In this document: piece by piece, positions 6,142-11,688 of the stretch | Layout of the letters: the number at the start of each line of letters is the position of its first letter | How positions within the stretch are numbered: position 1 is the first letter of the stretch | Assembly: GCA_039184055.1 (NCBI GenBank) | Contig: JBCDBH010000179.1 | Span: forward strand, 1-11,688 | Direction: 5' to 3' | DNA length: 11,688 nucleotides | Source: JBCDBH01 sp039184055 | GTDB lineage: Bacteria > Acidobacteriota > Thermoanaerobaculia > Multivoradales > J023 | The notes under the pieces: generated by a model | What the model was told of the DNA's origin: nothing | The model's database searches: none | Seen by the model: the letters and a program-made list of their open reading frames with translations, nothing else | Made by a program: the position numbers and the translations under genes

Positions 6142-7388
6142 GCCGCTCCCGACATAGAGGGTTGCGCTACGAGCCGCCCACCGTTAGCCACGTGCCGTGT
6201 CGAGCTCATGATCGAATCCCGGGCAACCCTGTCGTACCGCAATTCGGCGGGAATGGTGCCGCCATCTCGACGGGCATGGCCGTGACGTGCACTGTCGAGA
6301 CGAGCACTAGCCAGCTCGAGCCAACGGTCGGCGCATTCTTGCCAACTAAACTGCCGCGCCCACGCGCGCGCCGCGTGACCCAGGGCCTCAAGCCGCTCGG
6401 GGGCGTCGAACAAGCCGGCCACCGCGTCGGCGAGGGCCGCCGCGTCGCCCCATGGCACCAGAACACCCGTTTCGCCGTCGCGCACCGAATCGCGCAAGCC
6501 GGCGACGTCCGATGCCACCACGGGAGTGCCACAGGCGTTCGCCTCGATCACCGTCATGCCCCACCCTTCCTTCATCGAGGTCTGAACGACGAGATGAGCC
6601 TCGCGCAGCCGACGCACCTTGTCGTCATCGGCGACGAAACCGAGAAATTCGACCATGTCGGTCAATCCGAGCTCCGCGACCCGTCGTTCCAGTCGGGCTC
6701 GATCGGGTCCGTCGCCCGCCAATCGCAATCGTAGATCTCGTCCATCTCGCTGCCAGCGCGCCGCCGCATCGACCAGAGTGTCGAGACACTTGTAGCGCTG
6801 CATCCGGCCGATCCACAGGATGGAAGGCTCCGGTGTCTTGGCCCCGGGCGCGAAGCTCGCGTGGTCGAGACCGTTGTGCACCACCGCCAGTCGCTCCTCT
6901 TCGAACCCGAGCGCCGCCAATTCACTCCGCGTGCTCGCCGATACCGTGACGCACCACTCGTGGCGGTAGGCCCACGGCATGAAGCGACTTTCGAGCCACG
7001 ATGCGATACGCGCCTGCAAGTGGGGCAGCTCGTAACGAAAGACTTCCCGATGGACGTGATGGACGAGCAGGATTTTGGGCACGCGGCTATAGAAAGGGGT
7101 GAAGAAGGGAATCCCGTTCTCGCCGTCGATGATCACATCCACCTGGCCGCGAAAACGGCGCAGGTACGCCACCGCCGCGTGCACGTACACGCCGTATCGA
7201 CCGCCCATGCGATGGATCCGCACCCCGTCGAGCTCGGCGCTGGCCGCTTGATCGGCGTGACGACCACAAATCCAGCTCACCCGATGGCCTCGCGCCACGA
7301 AGCCTCGCGCGACCATGGCGAGATAGCCTTCCGCGCCACCCGCCGCCGGGTGGTCGGGATCACGCCAATTGAAGATCACGAGGTGCAC
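6138..7388 (-). CDS. family 4 (GT-B) glycosyltransferase
   Basis: 416 residues starting at GTG 7388; an AAGG-type ribosome site lies about 5 bases upstream and no better start is visible. N-terminal GT-B domain with the GGAE loop (17-20), and a C-terminal Rossmann half with HNGLD (171-175), LWIGRMQRYK (191-200), LRLAGDGPD (221-229) and the EX7E motif E274-E282 (EGWGMTVIE), then ACGTPVVASD. These are hallmarks of retaining GT4 enzymes that move a sugar from a nucleotide donor to a lipid- or glycan-linked acceptor on the cytoplasmic face. Residues about 362-416 form a tail beyond the usual fold, rich in R, D and S. First gene of a three-gene operon with the SIS protein, suggesting surface-glycan synthesis. 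Donor and acceptor are not deducible. Confidence 0.9.
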   Translation of the reverse strand: MHLVIFNWRDPDHPAAGGAEGYLAMVARGFVARGHRVSWICGRHADQAASAELDGVRIHRMGGRYGVYVHAAVAYLRRFRGQVDVIIDGENGIPFFTPFYSRVPKILLVHHVHREVFRYELPHLQARIASWLESRFMPWAYRHEWCVTVSASTRSELAALGFEEERLAVVHNGLDHASFAPGAKTPEPSILWIGRMQRYKCLDTLVDAAARWQRDGRDLRLRLAGDGPDRARLERRVAELGLTDMVEFLGFVADDDKVRRLREAHLVVQTSMKEGWGMTVIEANACGTPVVASDVAGLRDSVRDGETGVLVPWGDAAALADAVAGLFDAPERLEALGHAARAWARQFSWQECADRWLELASARLDSARHGHARRDGGTIPAELRYDRVARDSIMSSTRHVANGGRLVAQPSMSGAA

Positions 7389-7434
7389 GAAAACCTTTTC
7401 CTTGCAGCATTTCTCTCGTCGTTTCGCTAGCGGA

Positions 7435-7446
7435 CGTCATTTGACG
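7435..7446. promoter_or_regulatory. short inverted repeat in the divergent intergenic region
   Basis: CGTCA-tt-TGACG, perfect 5-bp arms with a 2-base spacer, 47 bases upstream of the glycosyltransferase start. It could be an operator half-site pair, but 5-bp arms are expected by chance at moderate frequency. Confidence 0.2.
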
Positions 7447-7498
7447 CCGGGAGCCTACCACTTGGTTGCTGCGCATCCTCGACTCTGAGCTCAACTGG

Positions 7499-7511
7499 AT
7501 ATATTATCAAT
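7499..7511. promoter_or_regulatory. AT-rich box, possible promoter core
   Basis: ATATATTATCAA is the only strongly AT-rich patch in the 7389-7615 gap between the divergent glycosyltransferase and IPTL-CTERM genes. It holds TATATT and TATTAT on the plus strand and GATAAT on the minus strand, all -10-like, but no convincing -35 at 16-18 bases on either strand. Direction is undecided. Confidence 0.28.
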
Positions 7512-7537
7512 GTGAATTGGCGCATAGCTTACGACCT

Positions 7538-7559
7538 ACCTCCCGCTCTTTCGGGAGGT
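7538..7559 (+). promoter_or_regulatory. leader hairpin upstream of the secreted-protein operon
   Basis: Perfect 8-bp stem ACCTCCCG / CGGGAGGT closing a 6-base loop CTCTTT. It lies 56 bases before the GTG at 7616, so it would be in the untranslated leader if transcription starts near the AT-rich box at 7500. There is no T-run after it. It could stabilise the mRNA, or act as a regulatory hairpin; its right arm carries GGGAGG, an anti-16S-like sequence held in the stem. Confidence 0.35.
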
Positions 7560-7615
7560 CCCCACGTGGCGATGTCGGTCGCTAGCTGCCCTTCTAATCG
7601 AATCAGGAATTGGGT

Positions 7616-9616
7616 GTGAGACTTTTCGAATTCAAGCTCGACCCCGCCGCCCGCTCGGTGGGGGCGCTCGTGTTGACGGGAGCCCTCGTCACCCAACTCT
7701 CGTGGGCGGCCGAGCCGCGTCTCGATGCCCTGGAGCAGGGCCAGCGTGACTGGGCGCCGTCGGCGGCGGTCACACCCGTCCTGGGTGGACTGACCTTTTA
7801 CGACGACCGCACCGTCTTCGACGCCGCGTTTCCCGGTCTCCCTACCGAGGATTTCGAGCTCGGCAACGTCGCCGACGGGGGTCTCGTGGCGTGCCCGGCG
7901 CCGGCCGATGCGACCAGTGATGACGGCTGTTTCACGCCCGGTGATCTGCTCGACGGCATCGTGATTTCCGACCTTCCGGGTCCGGACACCACCGACGGCC
8001 TGCTCCTGATCGGTGACGGCACCTTTGGCAACACGACCCGAATTCTCGGCTCGAACACCCTGGCCGACAGCCTGGAGATCAGCTTTCCCGACCCGGTCGA
8101 GGCGGTCGGTCTCGATCTGATCAACCTCCCCGGCCCCGCCGATTCCCTGACCATCGACATTTTCGGCCCTGCCGACCTGCTGCTCGGCTCGGTCTCGGCG
8201 CCTTCCGCGGCGACCGGCGACTTCTGGGGCGTTTCCTCGACACCGATGTCACCGATCGCGCGTCTCGAGCTCACCTCGACGATCAACGAGGCCGAGGCGA
8301 TCGACAACGTCAGCTTCGCGATCGTCCCGACGCTCACGCTGGAGAGCTTCTCCACCGCCGACTCCTGCGTGGTAATGCCGACCAACAACAACGGCATTTG
8401 GGAACCGGGTGAAGAGATCGAGGTCGACGTGACCTTGCTCGCCAACGCCGGCGACTTCACCGGCATCTCGGGCATCGTCTCGAGCGCCGATCCGGGCGTG
8501 GTGATCTTCGACTCGATGGTGGCCTGGCCCGACATCCTCGAAGGCACCACCGCCAACACCACCGCGCCGCTCCGCTTCACGATTTCCGACCCCGCGCTCT
8601 GTGGTGGCGACGTCGAGCTCGTCGTCGACGTGAGCAGCGATCAGGGTGACTTTCAGATTCCCCTGATCGAGACCGTCGGTGAAGAGCAAGCCCCCGACGT
8701 GCCGGTGCAGATTCCGGACGCGAACGACAAGGGCGCGATCAGCACCTTGGAGGTCGGCACCGCCGTCATGGTGTCGAGTCTCGCGGTCGAGGTCGACATC
8801 ACCCACACCTTTGTCGGTGATCTGACCATTCTCCTCACCAGCCCGGCGGACAACACGATCGTGTTGCTCGATCGCCCCGGTGTGCCGATGGACGCCGACG
8901 GTTGCAACAACAACGACGTGCGGGTGACCTTCACCGACGACGCGGCGACCGATCCCGAAGACGTCTGCAACCCGCTGTCGTCGGATCCGTGGATCACCGG
9001 CGAAGTGCTCCCGGTCGAAGCGCTCGCCGCCTTCGACGGTGAGATGGCCACGGGCACCTGGACGCTGGAAGTCATCGACAACTTGGCGGGCGATCTCGGC
9101 ACGGTGGTCGATTGGCGCTTGCGCAACGCCGATCCACTCGGCGCCGCGTGTGTCGACTGCGCCGCCGAAAGCGACCTTCAGATCACCAAGAGCTGTATCG
9201 GTCGCCCCGAGCCCGGCTGTGTCCTCACCGTGACCAACCTCGGCTCGACGGCCGCCTTCGGTGTCGAAGTGGTCGACCCGCTGCCCGATCCGATCGGGTG
9301 GGCGGGTGACGACTGTGGCGCCGGCCCGCCGGCCGGCAACGTCTTGACCTGGACGATCGGCAATCTCGAAGTCGGCGAAACCGTCGTCTGCGATATCGAC
9401 CTGACCGCGCCCGAGACCTTTGTCGGCTCGGTCACCAACATCGCCACGGTGAGCTCGGATTCGTTCGATCCGGACGTGACCAACAACACGGCAGAGGTTT
9501 CGTTCTTGTACGCTTCGATTCTCGAGATCCCGACGCTCAGCGAGTGGAGTATGCTGGTATTTGCATTGCTACTCGCTGGTCTGTCGCTGGCGCGTTTCGG
9601 TCGCGGAGGAGGGTGA
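7616..9616 (+). CDS. secreted multidomain protein with P-domain, DUF11 and IPTL-CTERM tail
   Basis: 666 residues from GTG 7616, chosen because AGGA sits 7 bases upstream; a TTG at 7610 has only 1-base spacing. Order: signal peptide (1 to about 31, ending SWAA); an all-beta region (about 55-236) with the 'TFYDDRTVFDAAFPG...DFE' opening seen in secreted sorting-tag proteins; a beta region with cysteines (about 240-350); a P-domain as in proprotein convertases (about 365-505; IPDANDKG, ITHTFVGDLTILLTSP, TGTWTLEVIDN, DWRLR); a DUF11-like repeat (about 519-630; SDLQITKS, VTNNTAEVSF); and IPTLSEW plus a hydrophobic helix and RFGRGGG (637-666), the IPTL-CTERM signal. No protease triad is visible, so the P-domain is probably a binding module. 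Followed after one base by the next gene. Confidence 0.88.
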   Translation: MRLFEFKLDPAARSVGALVLTGALVTQLSWAAEPRLDALEQGQRDWAPSAAVTPVLGGLTFYDDRTVFDAAFPGLPTEDFELGNVADGGLVACPAPADATSDDGCFTPGDLLDGIVISDLPGPDTTDGLLLIGDGTFGNTTRILGSNTLADSLEISFPDPVEAVGLDLINLPGPADSLTIDIFGPADLLLGSVSAPSAATGDFWGVSSTPMSPIARLELTSTINEAEAIDNVSFAIVPTLTLESFSTADSCVVMPTNNNGIWEPGEEIEVDVTLLANAGDFTGISGIVSSADPGVVIFDSMVAWPDILEGTTANTTAPLRFTISDPALCGGDVELVVDVSSDQGDFQIPLIETVGEEQAPDVPVQIPDANDKGAISTLEVGTAVMVSSLAVEVDITHTFVGDLTILLTSPADNTIVLLDRPGVPMDADGCNNNDVRVTFTDDAATDPEDVCNPLSSDPWITGEVLPVEALAAFDGEMATGTWTLEVIDNLAGDLGTVVDWRLRNADPLGAACVDCAAESDLQITKSCIGRPEPGCVLTVTNLGSTAAFGVEVVDPLPDPIGWAGDDCGAGPPAGNVLTWTIGNLEVGETVVCDIDLTAPETFVGSVTNIATVSSDSFDPDVTNNTAEVSFLYASILEIPTLSEWSMLVFALLLAGLSLARFGRGGG

Positions 9617-9617
9617 G

Positions 9618-10073
9618 GTGAAAACCGTCAACGCACCGGCCTTTGTTTTTGTGGCGCTGCTCGCCGCGGCCACCCCCGGGTGGGCACAAAGCGGCGCGAT
9701 CTTCGAGATCACCCGTTCGACCATCGATGCCGGTGGCTCGACCGAACGCAGCGTCGGCCCGATCACCGTGCGCGGCACGATCGGCCAGCCCGACGTGGGC
9801 TCGTCGGGCAACGGTGCGTTTTCGGTCAACGGTGGCTTCTGGGCCAGCGAAGGACGCAGCGGCATCATTTTCATGGACGGCTTCGAAAGCGGCGACTTCT
9901 CCGCCTGGGACGATGTCGTCGGCGCCGTCGACCCGCCACCCCCCATCACCCCGCCGTCGCCCAATGTGGTGGTGGAATCGAGCTCGTCAGCCGATGGCGA
10001 GATCCGTTTGACTCTGTCGGAAGCCTCGGAGCCTTGCCAGGAAGGTGAGAGCTGCCGAGATCAAAGCGAGTGA
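9618..10073 (+). CDS. small exported 'GFESGD' motif protein
   Basis: 151 residues starting at GTG 9618, one base after the preceding stop, with AGGAGG 5 bases upstream; a longer frame from 9561 would overlap the previous gene by 56 bases and is not supported. Signal peptide 1-23 (ending GWAQ). A short repeat-like beta unit follows: TRSTIDAGG (32-40), GTIGQPD (53-59), FSVNGGFW (68-75). Then MDGFESGDFSAWD (86-98), a motif I associate with secreted proteins of Acidobacteriota and some Proteobacteria. A proline-rich linker (104-115) and an acidic tail with two cysteines (140, 146) end it. No enzyme motif. Probably an extracellular accessory protein co-translated with its two neighbours. Confidence 0.75.
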   Translation: MKTVNAPAFVFVALLAAATPGWAQSGAIFEITRSTIDAGGSTERSVGPITVRGTIGQPDVGSSGNGAFSVNGGFWASEGRSGIIFMDGFESGDFSAWDDVVGAVDPPPPITPPSPNVVVESSSSADGEIRLTLSEASEPCQEGESCRDQSE

Positions 10074-10084
10074 AGAGGTACCCG

Positions 10085-11688
10085 ATGTCGTTGCTGAAAC
10101 AGCTCGTATTCGCGTTCACGGTCTCGAGCATGGTGTTCGTGGCCGCACCGCTGTGGGGCCAAACCGCTTTCACCTATCAAGGCGAGGTGCTCGCCGAGGG
10201 TGAAAAGGTGCAGGGCGAGCTCGATTTCGAGCTCTCGCTCTTCGATGCCCCGACACTGGGAGCTCAGGTGGGGGCGACGATCGCGTTCGCCAGCGTCGAG
10301 GTCCGGGATGGCTTGTTCACCCTCGAGCTCGATTTCGGCGACGTCTTCGACGGCACGCCCCTTTGGCTCGAGATCCACGTCCGCACGGCCGGTGACATCG
10401 GTCCGTTCGACGTGCTGACGCCACGTAAAGCGATCACCTCTTCGCCGTTCGCCCTCGTCTCCCCTGTGGCGAGCGACGCCGACACCATCGATGGCTCCGA
10501 CGCCAGCGACATGGCGCTGCAAGACGTCGAGCTGACCGGTGAGACGCTCCAGATCACCGAAGGTACGGTGACCTTCGACGTCGATCTCCTGGCGCTGATC
10601 GAGGATCCGGATCCGACCGACGAGCTCAACACCGACCTGACGTTCGACAACGGCACGCTCGAGCTCGACGTCACCGACGCCGGGGGCACCCTGTCGGCCG
10701 ATCTGTCGTCGATCCCCGATGGCGTCGACGATGCCGACAACGATCCGACCAACGAGCTCATCACCTCGGCCGCCCTGGTCGGCAACCTGCTCGAGCTGAT
10801 CGAGAACGGCACGGTGACCAATCTCGTCGACGTCACCGCGCTCCTCAACTCGGGTGCCTTGATGGACGGTACCGAGCTCCAGATCACCGACGGTGGCGGC
10901 ACCTTGAGCGTCGACCTGGCGCCCATCCAAGACGGCGTCGACGATCCGGACAACGATCCGACCAACGAGCTCAACACCGGCATCAACCTCGACGGCAGCA
11001 CGATCGAGATCACCGACGCGGGTGGCACGCTCACCGCCGATCTCTCGACCACCGCCATCATCGACGATGCCGACGCCGACCCCACCAACGAGCTCTTCGA
11101 CAGCGCGACGCTCACCAACGCCAACGACACGCTGCGGATCGTCGAAGCCGGCATTACCAACGACGTCGACGTCGCCGCGCTCCAGAACATCGCCATCGAC
11201 CTCAGCGGCAACACCCTCGAGGTGCAAGACGGTGGCGGCACGGTGAGCGCCGATCTCACCGGCCTGGTTGACGACGCCGATCCCGATCCGGCCAACGAGC
11301 TCAATACCGGCATCAATCTGAATGGCGGCGATATCGAGATCACCGACGCCGGTGGAACCTTGAGCGCCGATCTCGCCGTCCCGGCGATCATCAACGACGC
11401 CGACGCCGATCCCACGAACGAGCTCTTCGATAGCGCCGACCTCGTCGACAACGACACCGTACGCATCGTCGAAGCCGGCATCACCAACGATGTGGATGTT
11501 TCGACGCTCCAGAACTCCGCGATCGGACTCGCCGGCAACACCCTGCAAGTCGCAGACGGCGGTGGCACGGTCAGCACCGATCTCACCGGTTTGGTGAACG
11601 ACGCCGATCCCGACCCGGCCAACGAGCTCAATACCGGCATCGCCCTCGACGGCAGCAACATCGAGGTCACCGACGCCGGTGGCACCCT
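10085..11688 (+). CDS. large exported acidic repeat protein, 3'-truncated
   Basis: Open from ATG 10085 to the right edge (534 complete codons, no stop), with GAGG 6 bases upstream and 11 bases after the preceding stop. Signal peptide 1-25 (ending LWGQ). Residues 28-124 form the secreted beta domain with TYQGEVL near the start, VRDGLFTLELDFG in the middle and TPRKAITSSPFAL at the end, known from fibre-like or surface proteins. From about 145 onward the protein is built of repeats: acidic DxDxDPTNEL motifs (DPxNEL aspartates at 176, 220, 291, 332, 401, 442, 510) alternating with beta-prone units such as TIEITDAGGTL and IRIVEAGITNDVDV. DxDxD loops suggest calcium binding, which is inference. Such repeats often precede a C-terminal fibre or chaperone domain, not visible here. 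Confidence 0.85.
   Translation, partial: MSLLKQLVFAFTVSSMVFVAAPLWGQTAFTYQGEVLAEGEKVQGELDFELSLFDAPTLGAQVGATIAFASVEVRDGLFTLELDFGDVFDGTPLWLEIHVRTAGDIGPFDVLTPRKAITSSPFALVSPVASDADTIDGSDASDMALQDVELTGETLQITEGTVTFDVDLLALIEDPDPTDELNTDLTFDNGTLELDVTDAGGTLSADLSSIPDGVDDADNDPTNELITSAALVGNLLELIENGTVTNLVDVTALLNSGALMDGTELQITDGGGTLSVDLAPIQDGVDDPDNDPTNELNTGINLDGSTIEITDAGGTLTADLSTTAIIDDADADPTNELFDSATLTNANDTLRIVEAGITNDVDVAALQNIAIDLSGNTLEVQDGGGTVSADLTGLVDDADPDPANELNTGINLNGGDIEITDAGGTLSADLAVPAIINDADADPTNELFDSADLVDNDTVRIVEAGITNDVDVSTLQNSAIGLAGNTLQVADGGGTVSTDLTGLVNDADPDPANELNTGIALDGSNIEVTDAGGT
10964..11688 (+). repeat. long-period coding tandem repeat (330/327 bp)
   Basis: Within the repeat protein, units begin at 10964, 11294 and 11621 at the NELNTGI motif. 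The first is 110 codons and the second 109; the third is cut by the window edge. Residues are well conserved between copies (for example DADADPTNELFDS, EAGITNDVDV, DGGGTVS), with differences mostly at third codon positions and a few surface positions. An earlier, more diverged half-unit set lies at about 10600-10963. Confidence 0.8.

Noticed and set aside
5566..6285. Plus-strand open frame of 239 residues over the SIS and GT4 genes
   Set aside because: It sits opposite two motif-confirmed genes and crosses their junction; no ribosome site or recognisable motif.
7798..9126. Several minus-strand open frames opposite the IPTL-CTERM gene
   Set aside because: The plus frame carries clear P-domain, DUF11 and IPTL motifs; the antisense frames are Ser/Arg/Val-rich shadows.
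10061..11685. Two long minus-strand open frames (495 and 473 residues) opposite the repeat protein
   Set aside because: Their openness follows from the GAC/GTC/GCC/ATC-rich codons of the plus-strand repeats. The plus frame has a signal peptide, ribosome site, recognisable N-terminal domain and a regular repeat pattern; the minus frames have none of these.
10964..11688. Long direct repeats as a possible CRISPR array
   Set aside because: The period is about 330 bp, there is no short-repeat/spacer alternation, and the repeats stay in one coding frame.

Overview
The window is GC-rich bacterial DNA (by eye roughly two thirds G+C) with tight gene packing, overlapping stop/start codons and many exported proteins. 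It contains no rRNA, tRNA, transposase or CRISPR array that I can see. The families present point to a Gram-negative, possibly Acidobacteriota (Thermoanaerobaculia-like) or a similar environmental lineage: an IPTL-CTERM sorting tail, an N-terminal domain of the 'TYQG...PFAL' type, a 'DGFESGD' motif protein, and a 6-bladed propeller lipoprotein next to a redoxin. The lineage is inference from families, not from a marker gene.

Layout. (1) 3-2477 (+): the C-terminal part of a large fusion enzyme, with a hydroxylysine-kinase-like APH kinase, a degenerate M23-peptidase-like domain and a class III PLP enzyme close to the phospholyases ETNPPL/PHYKPL. (2) 4727-2559 (-): a cassette encoding a membrane-anchored CPPC redoxin, an NHL-type propeller lipoprotein (ATGA overlap) and, after a terminator-like hairpin, a 72-residue secreted six-cysteine peptide. 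A good sigma70-type promoter precedes it. A palindrome covers the -10 box and degenerate 13-bp tandem repeats start at the -35 box. (3) 7388-5018 (-): a GT4 glycosyltransferase, a GmhA-like SIS protein with an altered metal site, and a small exported coiled-coil/membrane protein of unknown role, all with overlapping starts and stops. (4) 7616-11688 (+): a divergent run of three exported-protein genes. The first is an IPTL-CTERM protein with a P-domain and DUF11, the second a small 'GFESGD' protein, and the third a long acidic repeat protein that runs off the right edge.

How they may work together. Group 3 looks like sugar-phosphate and surface-glycan work. Group 4 makes large secreted or surface-displayed proteins. 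Group 2 is the part most like an uncharacterised system: a regulated export cassette in which a thiol-disulfide protein and a propeller lipoprotein may process, fold or respond to a small cysteine-rich peptide. Group 1 is metabolic: the kinase and phospholyase would act in sequence on one amino alcohol.
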